The notes: generated by a model from the sequence alone, not told the origin. Shown: positions 1 through 7,761, numbered from the stretch's first letter. The stretch is 27,450 bases of DNA from an uncultured Leptotrichia sp. (GCA_937925095.1 CALEXX010000001.1:1-27450); one strand, 5' to 3'. A program made the numbers and translations.

Positions 1-604
1 TGTAAAATGTTTGAAAAAAGTTTATTGCTTCATTGTAGTATCCTTTATCAAAAGCGTTTATTATTGGAGCATCATATTCATCAATTAAAATTATGGCTTT
101 TTCTCCGTAATACTTATAAAGACTATCTGCCAAAAATTTTAAAGACATTATGTAGTCTGCATCTTCTTGTTCATAAAGCACTTTTTCAAATTTTCTTTTA
201 TCCCATTCATTCATTTTTTCTCTAATATATTCAAATTCAACATATAAATCAAAAATAAATAACTTCAATCTCTTTAAACATTCTTCCCAACTGTTTCCTT
301 TCAAATCCTTCAACGAAATGAAAATAACAGGATATTTTCCCTGTTCACTCATATATTCACTATTAGATATTTTCAAATTTTCAAAGAGCTTTTTATTTTC
401 TTCTTTATTTTTTACATCAAAAAAGTATTTAATCATTGACATATTCAATGTTTTTCCAAATCGTCGAGGTCTTGTAAAAAGTGTTACAGGAGCCCTATTT
501 ATTAATAATTTCTCTATTAATAACGTTTTATCTACATAATAATAATCTTCATTTATTATTCTTTCAAAATCTTCAATCCCCACAGGAACAGCTTTCTTTC
601 TCAT
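1..604 (-). CDS. AAA-ATPase-like protein (PF09820-type), 5' part, cut by window edge
   Basis: The first 201 codons of a gene that runs off the left edge. The start ATG (604) follows an AGAGGGAG ribosome binding site. The N-terminus (MRKKAVPVGIEDFERII, then YYVDKTLLI) is typical of the AAA-ATPase-like family that usually carries a C-terminal PD-(D/E)XK nuclease-like domain (DUF1703). RPRRFGKT at about residues 47-54 is the family's modified P-loop and ILIDEYDAPI at about residues 172-181 is Walker B. The family is often present in many copies in Fusobacteria and Bacteroidetes; its role is not settled, with nuclease or mobile-element links proposed. The C-terminal domain lies outside the window, so its presence is expected, not seen. 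Family assignment is firm; function is unknown. Confidence 0.88.
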   Translation of the reverse strand, partial: MRKKAVPVGIEDFERIINEDYYYVDKTLLIEKLLINRAPVTLFTRPRRFGKTLNMSMIKYFFDVKNKEENKKLFENLKISNSEYMSEQGKYPVIFISLKDLKGNSWEECLKRLKLFIFDLYVEFEYIREKMNEWDKRKFEKVLYEQEDADYIMSLKFLADSLYKYYGEKAIILIDEYDAPIINAFDKGYYNEAINFFQTFY

Positions 605-649
605 AAAATTCACTCCCTCTTTTATTTTTTTATAAATTTCAATATATTA

Positions 650-679
650 AGTATACCACAACCTGAGATTTAAAATAAA
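650..679 (-). promoter_or_regulatory. Possible promoter of the AAA-ATPase-like gene
   Basis: On the minus strand an extended -10 (TGG then TATACT, 655-650) lies 46 bases before the start codon. The best -35 is a weak TTTATT about 18 bases further upstream. The -10 is convincing, the -35 is not. Confidence 0.35.
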
Positions 680-923
680 GTCATTTAAATGCCCTGTGAC
701 AATTCCTTTTAATTTTAAAAAAAATAATTTTTATTTATAATTCAATCTTTTGACTTCTCATTTTTTTATCTCCACATCATGCCATATTCTTCTATTCATT
801 TCTCTTTTTTTCTAAATAAATTTTGGTTAAATTCTCGCATAAGATCAGATCTATTTTTTATAATATTTCTTACTTATACACTTCTATCAATATGACTTAT
901 CAAATATATTCTAAAAAATAATA
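680..923. other. Intergenic stretch without a recognisable gene
   Basis: Between the AAA-ATPase-like gene and the small exported-protein locus I see only AT-rich sequence with scattered stops in all frames. There is no clear terminator, repeat or RNA structure. Confidence 0.5.
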
Positions 924-1021
924 TTAATGGTCAAAAGTCCATCTTCTGGTTTTTCCTTGCTCTACAAACAGTATATCTATTTCACGTTTTAAATTATATA
1001 TTTTATTATTAGCCTTGTCTT

Positions 1022-1243
1022 TTATGACAGTTTCAAATATAAATTATTCTGCAAACTTTTTAATTTAATAATTATATTATCATTGTCAAAATTTATATCT
1101 TCAATATTAGAAATTTCATCATTATCTCCATAATTTAAACGACGCATTGAAATTTCATAATGATTTTCTTTAATTATCTCCCCCCTATTAAAACAATAAT
1201 AAATTAGTAATAAAAGTGATATTATTATTAAAATTTTTTTCAT
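1022..1243 (-). CDS. Small exported or membrane-anchored hypothetical protein, possibly frameshifted
   Basis: A 73-residue ORF starting MKKILIIISLLLLIYYCF, a short charged N-terminus plus a hydrophobic segment that fits a signal peptide or single anchor; a cysteine at residue 17 could be a lipid-attachment site but the lipobox is poor. The rest is acidic and Asn-rich. A GAGGT ribosome binding site sits 8 bases before the ATG, and the gene begins 20 bases after the esterase stop, so it is probably the last gene of that operon. Past the stop, another frame continues (to a TAA at 924-926) with a plausible protein-like sequence rich in K, I and N and ending in GKTRRWTFDH. One extra T near 1046 would join the two frames, so the ORF may be the 5' part of a broken gene of about 106 codons. 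No family recognised. Confidence 0.5.
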   Translation of the reverse strand: MKKILIIISLLLLIYYCFNRGEIIKENHYEISMRRLNYGDNDEISNIEDINFDNDNIIIKLKSLQNNLYLKLS

Positions 1244-1263
1244 AAATTATTACCTCAAATCCC

Positions 1264-1950
1264 CTATTTATTCATCACCCATAAAAATCCTTTTGCAGTT
1301 CTTATATCAGGATTTTTAAAGTGATTTCCTTCATTCCATTCAAGAACTGTCTTCACATTTTCTGATTTTTCAAGAATTTCATGCTGTTTTCTTATATTTT
1401 CTCCTATTTTAGATAAAATCTGATGTTTCGTTTTTTCTTCTGTATCTCCGAGGCTCAGATAAATTTTTTCTGATAAAGGTTTTTCTGCTTCCACATATTC
1501 TATCCACTTTTTATACCAGACTGATGGAGAAACCGCTGCTATTCCTTCAAAAATATCTGTCTGATATCCGCTCCACAATGAAAACAGTCCCGCTAGTGAA
1601 TAACCTCCTAAAATGTACTTTATCTCTTTATTTTCAGTATTTGTATATTCTGACAAAGCTGGTATCAGTTCATTTTTTATAAATTCCAATGTTCCCACAG
1701 CACCATCTCCAAAATTTCCTTTTCCTCGGAGAAGAGGCATTTCCCATGGAGTAAGTTCGCTGTTCCAGTCTTCTATCTTAAATGCCACAAGGCTAAAATT
1801 TCTGTCTGTATTTTCTTCTATGTGCTTAACTTCATTATCCAGCACACTGATATCGTTTTCATCTACAGGCTGTATCAATATATATTCTGCATTTTCATTT
1901 AAGTATAGTATACATTTCTTTCCACAAATCACCATTTCATTCTTTTTCAT
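1264..1950 (-). CDS. Putative esterase of the alpha/beta hydrolase fold (esterase D / Fes type)
   Basis: A 228-residue cytoplasmic protein without a signal peptide. The nucleophile elbow is GGYSLAG with Ser118. The likely acid is Asp169 in LSLGDTEEK and the likely base is His210 in EGNHF, giving Ser-Asp-His in the order and spacing expected for the putative esterase family (PF00756). SPSVWY after the elbow is also typical of this family. The substrate cannot be read from the sequence; relatives act on ferric-siderophore esters, S-formylglutathione or acetyl esters. The ATG follows a GGAAGGAATT ribosome binding site. It begins 33 bases after the full-length stop of the ArsM-like gene, so both are probably co-transcribed, and the small exported ORF follows. 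Confidence 0.8.
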   Translation of the reverse strand: MKKNEMVICGKKCILYLNENAEYILIQPVDENDISVLDNEVKHIEENTDRNFSLVAFKIEDWNSELTPWEMPLLRGKGNFGDGAVGTLEFIKNELIPALSEYTNTENKEIKYILGGYSLAGLFSLWSGYQTDIFEGIAAVSPSVWYKKWIEYVEAEKPLSEKIYLSLGDTEEKTKHQILSKIGENIRKQHEILEKSENVKTVLEWNEGNHFKNPDIRTAKGFLWVMNK

Positions 1951-1983
1951 ATTTCATAATTCCTTCCATTTCATGTCATCAGA

Positions 1984-2751
1984 TTATTTTTCACCCATAA
2001 TCATTCCTCTTTGAATATATTCCTTTATTTTTAATCCATATCCCCATTTTTCAGCATAGGCATCCGTAACTTCATCTTTTATAATGAGTATATTTTTAAA
2101 TCCTGCCTTTTCTATTATTTTTTCTAATTCTTCTTCCAGAAGTGCTCCTCCAACTCATGTGTTATGCATTTTCTCAGATTTTCTCCATTCTTCTGGAAGT
2201 TCCTTTTTAAGCATAATATCTGAAATATAGAACTTCCCTCCTTTTTTCAATATTCTATAAAGTTCGTTGTATACATCCTGCTTTTCCGGCTCAAGGTTTA
2301 TCACGCAGTTACTTATCGCCTTGTCCATACTTTCTGAATCAAAAGGCATTGCCGTAAGTGTCCCTTGCCTAAATTCAATATTTTTAAACTTCTTCATATC
2401 CCTTGTTTTTTCAGCCTTTGCTATCATTTCTGCTACTCTGTCCATTCCATAAAGAGTTCCTGAATCAGGATATTTCATTCTTGTAAGAAATATATCCTTT
2501 CCTGTCCCACTTCCTAAATCTACAAGGGTTTCTCCATTTCCCAGTTCAAAGTTTTCAAGAGGATTTCCACACGAAAGTCCAAGATCCACCCCTTTTGGCA
2601 GCTGAGCCATCAATTCCTTACTATATCCAAGGGATTCACTAACTTTTTCAGGCGAAACTTCTGTCCTGTATTCATCCTTTGAAATTTTTCTATAAAATTC
2701 ATCTACACTTTTTCTTATTTTTTCATTTTCATTATTTCCTTTTATTCCCAT
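1984..2751 (-). CDS. arsM: ArsM-like SAM-dependent methyltransferase with in-frame TGA (candidate selenoprotein, Sec199)
   Basis: A class I methyltransferase related to arsenite methyltransferases. SAM motif I is VDLGSGTGKD (about 77-86). Two family cysteines are present: Cys61 in LSCGNP and Cys149 in ISNCVINL. A conventional call ends at TGA 2155-2157 after 198 residues. The same frame then reads on for 56 sense codons to TAA 1984-1986, beginning VGGALLEEELEKIIEKAGF. This matches the family's CxGGAL segment, so the TGA replaces the third conserved cysteine. Its distance from Cys149 is 50 residues, the same as Cys156-Cys206 in human AS3MT. A small hairpin follows the TGA (see separate entry). 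If TGA encodes selenocysteine, the protein is 255 residues; otherwise the gene is a nonsense pseudogene. UGA is an ordinary stop elsewhere here (10958-10960). No selA/B/C/D gene is in the window. The start has an AAGGAG ribosome binding site. Confidence 0.75.
2128..2142 (-). promoter_or_regulatory. Candidate bacterial SECIS hairpin after TGA 2155-2157
   Basis: On the minus strand, 13 bases after the TGA, CTTC (2142-2139) can pair with GAAG (2133-2130) around the loop TGGAA. An alternative register pairs TTCT with AGAA around GGAAGA. Both put a G within the first two loop bases, about 18 bases after the TGA, inside the roughly 16-37 base window known for bacterial SECIS loops. The stem is only 4 bp, so this is suggestive, not decisive. 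Confidence 0.35.
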
Positions 2752-2860
2752 TTATTTTCTCCTTATCACTGTTCTATAATAATTATTTTCCTGATTTTTT
2801 ATACAATTTGATTCTATAAAATAATTTTATCATTACCTTTCCTTAAAATCAATATACAAT

Positions 2861-2954
2861 AAAAAAACCGTCTCAAAAAGAAAACTTAAAAATAAATGTG
2901 AAAACTATAGTTTTGTATTATATTTATGTTTTACTATTTTGAGACAGTTTTTTT
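2861..2954. repeat. Long imperfect palindrome, likely bidirectional terminator or MITE-like element
   Basis: The outer arms (about 2861-2878 and 2937-2954) share A-rich tract, CCGTCTCAAAA and its complement TTTTGAGACAG, then a T tract. The inner half also folds back on itself imperfectly and centres on AAAACTATAGTTTT (about 2901-2914). The whole 94 bases could form one hairpin with U tracts in both directions. It lies after the secreted-protein gene (-) and before the methyltransferase gene (-), so it can end transcription of the former. Its length exceeds that of a simple terminator, hence the MITE-like alternative. Confidence 0.6.
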
Positions 2955-2967
2955 CCCATATCTAATT

Positions 2968-3372
2968 TTATTTTCCGTCAAATACTGTAGGATATGCTTT
3001 GTCGTTATTGAAAGCCCATGAACCGTTATAATAGTAGCTGTTATCTGATGAATTGTAAACTAGATTTTTTCCTGCTTTTAAGTGCATGTATTTATATTTT
3101 CCCAGATATTTTTCAGTTTTTTCAACATCCTGAATTAGAACTCCAACTTTTACATTTTCATAAGTTTCTGAGTCAAATATACATTTTTCAAATTCTACGT
3201 CAACTCTGTAATCCTTTGTATTTATTTTTTTAAAATCGCTATGACTTTTTGGTACAGTGCAGTAAGAATCCTTTTCTAATTTTGCAGTTTTGTCATGTTT
3301 TTTAGCAACATTCTGATTTTCAGCAAAAACCAGCATAGAAGCCATAAATAATACTAATAATCCCTTTTTCAT
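2968..3372 (-). CDS. Small secreted hypothetical protein
   Basis: A 134-residue protein with a clear signal peptide (MKKGLLVLFMASMLVFA, probable cleavage after the alanine near residue 17). The mature part is Lys-rich with two cysteines (in SYCTV and EKCIF) that could form a disulfide. The C-terminal third is aromatic (YNSSDNSYYYNGSWAFNN). I recognise no family. A strong AGGAGGAGA ribosome binding site precedes the ATG and an extended -10 lies about 50 bases upstream. It appears to be a single-gene unit ended by the palindrome at 2861-2954. Export is well supported; function is unknown. Confidence 0.75.
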   Translation of the reverse strand: MKKGLLVLFMASMLVFAENQNVAKKHDKTAKLEKDSYCTVPKSHSDFKKINTKDYRVDVEFEKCIFDSETYENVKVGVLIQDVEKTEKYLGKYKYMHLKAGKNLVYNSSDNSYYYNGSWAFNNDKAYPTVFDGK

Positions 3373-3421
3373 AAAAAAATCTCCTCCTAGTATTTGATTT
3401 CTATTATAATTTACCTATAAT

Positions 3422-3430
3422 ATTATAGCA
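3422..3430 (-). promoter_or_regulatory. Extended -10 promoter of the secreted-protein gene
   Basis: Minus-strand TGCTATAAT (3430-3422) is a full extended -10 located 50 bases before the start codon. No good -35 is visible, which extended -10 promoters tolerate. Confidence 0.55.
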
Positions 3431-3553
3431 CATTTTCTTTGATTTTTCCATTTGGGAAACTCTATAAAATCAGAATATCCTCTAAAATGTAGTTATATAC
3501 TGATATATAAAATAATAATATAAATTATATAATTCGATATTCAAAATTTATAT

Positions 3554-3582
3554 TTGAAAAAACTCGAAATTAGGACTATAAT
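3554..3582 (+). promoter_or_regulatory. Sigma-70-type promoter of pdxST
   Basis: TTGAAA (3554-3559), a 17-base spacer and consensus TATAAT (3577-3582), 42 bases before the pdxS start. Hexamers and spacing are near ideal. Confidence 0.85.
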
Positions 3583-3624
3583 TGTAGTAAATACAAAACT
3601 AAAAAATGAAAGGAAGGGTAATTT

Positions 3625-4494
3625 ATGGAAAGATACGAATTAAACAAAAACCTGGCACAAATGCTTAAAGGAGGAGTAATAATGGATGTTTCCACTCCTG
3701 AGCAGGCAAGAATAGCAGAAGCTGCAGGTGCCGCCGCTGTTATGGCACTTGAAAGAATTCCTGCTGATATAAGAGCCGTAGGTGGAGTTTCAAGAATGAG
3801 CGACCCTAAAATGATTAAAAGCATTCAGGAAGTTGTTTCAATTCCAGTAATGGCAAAAGTCAGAATAGGACATTTTGTGGAAGCACAGATTTTAGAAGCA
3901 ATAGAAATTGATTATATAGATGAAAGCGAAGTTCTGTCACCTGCTGATGACAAATTTCATGTAGACAAGAAAAAATTCAAGGTACCTTTTGTCTGCGGTG
4001 CCAAAGATTTAGGAGAGGCTCTTAGAAGAATTGCTGAAGGAGCTTCAATGATAAGAACAAAAGGTGAACCTGGAACTGGAGATATTGTACAGGCTGTAAG
4101 ACATATGAGAATGATGAATCAGGAAATAAGAAGAATTCAGAATATGAGGGAAGATGAACTTTACTTCACAGCAAAAGAATTACAAGTTCCATTTGATTTA
4201 GTAAAATTTGTTCATGAAAATGGAAAACTACCAGTTGTAAACTTTGCTGCAGGTGGAGTTGCCACTCCTGCTGATGCCGCTCTTATGATGCAGCTTGGTG
4301 CTGAAGGTGTCTTTGTTGGATCAGGAATTTTCAAATCAGGAGATCCTGTAAAAAGAGCCCAGGCAATAGTAAAAGCTGTTACAAATTACAATGATCCAAA
4401 AATATTGGCTGAAATTTCCGAAGATTTAGGGGAAGCAATGGTTGGAATTAATGAAAGTGAAATTCAGTTATTAATGGCTGAAAGAGGTAAATAA
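3625..4494 (+). CDS. pdxS: Pyridoxal 5'-phosphate synthase, synthase subunit PdxS (Pdx1)
   Basis: Builds PLP from ribose 5-phosphate, glyceraldehyde 3-phosphate and ammonia as part of a dodecamer with PdxT; cytoplasmic. At 289 residues it has the normal family length. MDVSTPEQARIAEAAGA holds the essential aspartate (Asp21). Lys78 in MAKVRIGHF and Lys146 in IRTKGEPGTG are the two Schiff-base lysines (Lys81 and Lys149 in Bacillus subtilis). The phosphate-binding GGVATPADAALMMQLGAEGVFVGSG segment is intact. The ATG has an AAGGAAGG ribosome binding site. The stop overlaps the pdxT start by one base (TAATG), giving translational coupling between the two subunits. Confidence 0.98.
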   Translation: MERYELNKNLAQMLKGGVIMDVSTPEQARIAEAAGAAAVMALERIPADIRAVGGVSRMSDPKMIKSIQEVVSIPVMAKVRIGHFVEAQILEAIEIDYIDESEVLSPADDKFHVDKKKFKVPFVCGAKDLGEALRRIAEGASMIRTKGEPGTGDIVQAVRHMRMMNQEIRRIQNMREDELYFTAKELQVPFDLVKFVHENGKLPVVNFAAGGVATPADAALMMQLGAEGVFVGSGIFKSGDPVKRAQAIVKAVTNYNDPKILAEISEDLGEAMVGINESEIQLLMAERGK

Positions 4495-5087
4495 TGAGAA
4501 TAGGAGTTCTAGCTCTGCAAGGAGCCTTTATTGAGCATGAAAAAATACTTGAAAAAATTGGTGTAGAAACATTTGAAATCAGAAAAAAATCTGATTTGAC
4601 TGATGCCATCTCAAATAACAGCATTGATGGGCTTATTATTCCAGGTGGAGAAAGTACAGCAATAGGAAAGCTCCTCCACGACCTTGATTTATTTGAGGAC
4701 ATCAGAAAAATTATTTCAGACGGACTGCCAACCTTTGGAACATGTGCTGGACTTATTCTTCTGGCAAAAAAAATTGAAAACGATGACCGTGTACATCTTG
4801 GTCTTATGGACATAAAAGTAAAAAGAAATGCCTATGGACGCCAGCTTGGAAGTTTTTTCACTGAAAATGAATTTAAACATGTAGGAAAAGTTCCAATGAC
4901 ATTTATCCGTGCACCTTATATTACAGGAACAGGAGAAAATGTAGAAGTTCTCTCGACAGTTGACGGAAATATAGTTGCGGCAAGGGAAAACAACATTCTT
5001 GTCACTTCATACCATCCTGAACTAAATGATGATTTGCAGGTTCATAAATTTTTTATTGATATGTGTAAAAAAACCGCTTCAAAATAG
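4494..5087 (+). CDS. pdxT: Pyridoxal 5'-phosphate synthase, glutaminase subunit PdxT (Pdx2)
   Basis: Hydrolyses glutamine and channels ammonia to PdxS. The class I glutamine amidotransferase triad is complete: Cys84 in GTCAGLILLA, His174 and Glu176 in SYHPELN. The N-terminal IGVLALQGAFIEH and the glutamine-site IPGGESTAIG motifs are classic PdxT. At 197 residues it is full length. The start codon shares its A with the pdxS stop, so translation is coupled. No separate ribosome binding site is needed, though AAGAGG lies just upstream inside pdxS. Confidence 0.98.
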   Translation: MRIGVLALQGAFIEHEKILEKIGVETFEIRKKSDLTDAISNNSIDGLIIPGGESTAIGKLLHDLDLFEDIRKIISDGLPTFGTCAGLILLAKKIENDDRVHLGLMDIKVKRNAYGRQLGSFFTENEFKHVGKVPMTFIRAPYITGTGENVEVLSTVDGNIVAARENNILVTSYHPELNDDLQVHKFFIDMCKKTASK

Positions 5088-5148
5088 AAACTCAGAAGTT
5101 AAGATAAAAATAAATTTAATCATTACAATACAAAGGATGTGAATACAC

Positions 5149-6237
5149 ATGAAGATTGGAATTGTTGTAGGGAGATTTATACCTTTACATATAGGTCATG
5201 TTAATTTAATACAGAGAGCAAGCGGATTAGTTGACAAAGTTTATGTTGTAGTTTCCTATTCAGATGAAGGGGACACAGAAATGATATCCAACTCACGTTT
5301 TATAAAGGAAATTACCGCAAAGGACAGATTGAGGTTTGTAAAGCAGACTTTTAAAAATCAGAATAATATTTCATCTTTCCTATTTGACGAAAGCAGCTGC
5401 CCACCATTTCCTGAAGGATGGGAAAAATGGTCAGCCCTTCTTAAAGAAGAAATGGAAAAAAGGGAACCGGATTTAGACTGGGAAAATGATGTTTTGTTTA
5501 TAAGTAACAGAAAAAATGATGAAAAATACAATTTAAAATTTTTTGGTTCCAAGACAAAGTCCATCGATCCGGAATATCTTGAATACCCTGTAAATTCATG
5601 GGAAATCAGGGAAAATCCAAGTAAATACTGGGAATATCTTCCCCGTGAAGTAAGGGAACACCTGATTCCGATTATTACAATCTGTGGTGGGGAAAGTAGT
5701 GGAAAAAGTATAATGATAGATAAACTGGCAAATGTTTTCAACACTTCTTCTGCATGGGAATATGGACGTGAATATGTTTTTGAAAAACTTGGTGGCGATG
5801 AAGATTCCCTCCAGTATTCCGATTATGAAAAAATCGTATTCGGACATCAGTCAAATGTGCTGTATGCCGCAAGAAATGCCAATAAATTTGCATTAATAGA
5901 TACGGATTATATAACTACACTGGCATTCTGCCTTACTTATGAAAAAAGGGATAACCCTATCATAAGGGAATTTGTCCGTAATTATAAATTTGATTTGACA
6001 ATACTTCTTGAAAACAATGTAAAATGGGTAAATGACGGACTTCGTTCAATAGGAGAAACAGACCGTCGGGAAAAATTCCAGAAACTACTTAAAGAACTTT
6101 ATAAAGAGTACAATATACCTTATATCATTGTAAAATCATCCGATTATGAACAGAGATACCTTGCATGCCAGGAAATTATAAAGGGCTATCTGGCAGGAAA
6201 GGATAATTTGCAGGAAATTGCAGACTCTTTTGCATAA
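5149..6237 (+). CDS. nadR: NadR-type NMN adenylyltransferase / ribosylnicotinamide kinase, without DNA-binding domain
   Basis: A two-domain enzyme for NAD salvage: phosphorylation of nicotinamide riboside and adenylylation of NMN. The N-terminal nucleotidyltransferase domain has GRFIPLHIGH (8-17, GxFxPxHxGH). The C-terminal kinase domain has the P-loop GGESSGKS (180-187), YGREYV and DTDYITT. At 362 residues it starts directly at the adenylyltransferase domain and so lacks the helix-turn-helix of enterobacterial NadR; it should be purely enzymatic. The ATG follows AAGGATGTG. It lies 61 bases after pdxT with no terminator between, so it may share the pdxST transcript and link PLP and NAD cofactor supply. 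A terminator follows. Confidence 0.93.
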   Translation: MKIGIVVGRFIPLHIGHVNLIQRASGLVDKVYVVVSYSDEGDTEMISNSRFIKEITAKDRLRFVKQTFKNQNNISSFLFDESSCPPFPEGWEKWSALLKEEMEKREPDLDWENDVLFISNRKNDEKYNLKFFGSKTKSIDPEYLEYPVNSWEIRENPSKYWEYLPREVREHLIPIITICGGESSGKSIMIDKLANVFNTSSAWEYGREYVFEKLGGDEDSLQYSDYEKIVFGHQSNVLYAARNANKFALIDTDYITTLAFCLTYEKRDNPIIREFVRNYKFDLTILLENNVKWVNDGLRSIGETDRREKFQKLLKELYKEYNIPYIIVKSSDYEQRYLACQEIIKGYLAGKDNLQEIADSFA

Positions 6238-6280
6238 TATTTGTATTTAATAATACAATTTGCAGATAAAGAATTAATTT

Positions 6281-6317
6281 AAAACTGGAGTATTCAAAAA
6301 TGGGCTACTCCAGTTTT
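6281..6317. terminator. Bidirectional intrinsic terminator
   Basis: Perfect 12-bp arms AAAACTGGAGTA (6281-6292) and TACTCCAGTTTT (6306-6317) with a 13-base loop and T tracts on both strands. It sits between the convergent nadR and VOC genes and serves both. Confidence 0.92.
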
Positions 6318-6336
6318 TTATTATCAATATTACTTC

Positions 6337-6723
6337 CTATTCTGTTATTTCAATTAAATTTCCTTCACAGTCTTCTATAACACTTTCATAATAACCATCA
6401 CCTGTTGTTCTAGGACCGCTCAAACATCTAAATCCATCTTTTACAAGTCCCTCTGTCAGTTCATCTACTTTTTCTTTACTTCCAATGCTAAAAGCCAGAT
6501 GAATGAAACCTTCATTCATTGCCCTGTCTTCTCTTGCTGAAAGATCAGGACGTGTCATTATTTCCAGCCTTGTGTCACTTTCTGGAAAACTTAAGAAATA
6601 TGTCTGTAATCCTGTTTTTTTATTATGATATTTCTCATTTGCCTTTGCCTGGAAATATTTCACATAAAATTCCTTCGTTTTTTCCAGATTGTTTACATAA
6701 ATTGCCACATGATTTATTTTCAT
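6337..6723 (-). CDS. VOC-family (glyoxalase/dioxygenase-like) protein
   Basis: A 128-residue cytoplasmic protein made of two beta-alpha-beta-beta-beta halves. Metal ligands expected of the vicinal oxygen chelate fold are present: His5 (INHVAIYV), Glu54 (RLEIMT), His75 (FIHLAFSI) and Glu125 (NLIEITE). The layout resembles lactoylglutathione lyase-like proteins, but the short single-domain form and absent glutathione-specific features leave the substrate open. A TAGGAGGAA ribosome binding site precedes the ATG. It starts 20 bases after the stop of the PHP gene, so the two form an operon ended at the 6281-6317 terminator. Confidence 0.85.
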   Translation of the reverse strand: MKINHVAIYVNNLEKTKEFYVKYFQAKANEKYHNKKTGLQTYFLSFPESDTRLEIMTRPDLSAREDRAMNEGFIHLAFSIGSKEKVDELTEGLVKDGFRCLSGPRTTGDGYYESVIEDCEGNLIEITE

Positions 6724-6743
6724 ATTTATTCCTCCTATTTTTT

Positions 6744-7601
6744 TTATAATTTATGAAATATAGGCTCCATCTTTTCAAAAGTACAGATATAATTAAATCC
6801 TATTTTCTTCAATTCTTCCTGAATATAAGGAATATACGTACCTACATCTTCTGCCTTATGAGCATCTGAACCTATTGTTATTATTTTTCCTCCCAGTTCA
6901 TGATAAAGTTTCAATATATTCCGTTCAGGAGTTAGATCTTTCAAGCCATATCTAAAACTTGATGTATTTACTTCAATACCTTTATTATCCTCTATTACCT
7001 TTTTAAGAATTTTTGTTATAATTTCCCGGGACTTTTCAAATGGATGTATTGTTTCATTGTATCGCTGTATATGGTCGAGATGTCCTAAAATACTATAATT
7101 ACTATATTGACTCACTACTTTATAGATTTCTTCATAGTATTCGGTATTATATTCATCAGGCATTTTTCCTTTCTGAAATTTCTTTGTCCAGAATTCCTTA
7201 TCTTCAATTTGATGACAGGAAAGTATGATAAAATCTAATTTGGATTTATAACTATCAAACAGTTTCTGGAAATCTTCTACTGTGTGTGTCTGCATTCCAA
7301 ATTCCAGTCCCTGTTTTATTGTAATTTTGTCTCTATATTCTTTCTTTAATTCCTGAATTTCTTCAAAATAATTGGAATAATCTACATTCAAATCAATTCT
7401 TCCAGTTTTTTCTTTCCAACTTCTCTTCTCATTTTCACTCATTTTTTCGAAAACTTCCTTATCCAGTTTTATCCCATAATCTACGTGATCAGTGAAGCAT
7501 ATTTCATTAATACCCTTATCAATGGCAGTTTTTATAATTTTTTTAGGTTTTTCTTCAGAGTCATCACTATATTTGCAGTGGATATGATAATCAGCAAGCA
7601 T
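6744..7601 (-). CDS. PHP-domain phosphatase, HisJ/HisK histidinol-phosphatase family
   Basis: A 285-residue metal-dependent phosphoesterase. PHP motifs appear in order: DYHIHCKYSDD (His6, His8), FTDHVDYG (His39), EFGMQTH, LSCHQIED, GHLDHIQRY and GSDAHKAED, which together supply the trinuclear metal ligands. This order and length match the histidinol-phosphatase HisJ family. No other his gene is nearby, so histidine biosynthesis is not proven; a related sugar- or nucleotide-phosphate role is possible. The ATG has an AAAGGAG ribosome binding site. The downstream VOC gene is probably co-transcribed. Confidence 0.87.
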   Translation of the reverse strand: MLADYHIHCKYSDDSEEKPKKIIKTAIDKGINEICFTDHVDYGIKLDKEVFEKMSENEKRSWKEKTGRIDLNVDYSNYFEEIQELKKEYRDKITIKQGLEFGMQTHTVEDFQKLFDSYKSKLDFIILSCHQIEDKEFWTKKFQKGKMPDEYNTEYYEEIYKVVSQYSNYSILGHLDHIQRYNETIHPFEKSREIITKILKKVIEDNKGIEVNTSSFRYGLKDLTPERNILKLYHELGGKIITIGSDAHKAEDVGTYIPYIQEELKKIGFNYICTFEKMEPIFHKL

Positions 7602-7629
7602 ATTTTCTCCTTTCTTTATCTTTTTTCTT

Positions 7630-7635
7630 ATTATA
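7630..7635 (-). promoter_or_regulatory. Likely -10 of the PHP-VOC operon
   Basis: Consensus TATAAT on the minus strand (7635-7630), 28 bases before the PHP start. The -35 region (around TGGAAT) is poor. Confidence 0.4.
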
Positions 7636-7721
7636 CCTAAAAAAATTGAAATATTCCATCATAATCTGTTCTTTTTATAACATAATTTTTTAAGTTTGCT
7701 AATTTTCTTAAATATTAAAAG

Positions 7722-7750
7722 TTGATAAAAAATTAAATATGTGTTATAAT
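7722..7750 (+). promoter_or_regulatory. Promoter of the antisense RNA
   Basis: TTGATA (7722-7727), 17-base spacer, TATAAT (7745-7750). Transcription should start near 7757. There is no ribosome binding site or credible ORF downstream before the terminator at 7782-7813, which marks it as a promoter for a short noncoding RNA. Confidence 0.8.
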
Positions 7751-7761
7751 AATCTTGTAAA

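Noticed and set aside
1613..2014. 133-codon plus-strand ORF opposite the esterase gene
   Set aside because: It mirrors the esterase coding sequence, is Ser/Phe-rich as expected of an antisense frame in an AT-rich genome, and has no family pattern.
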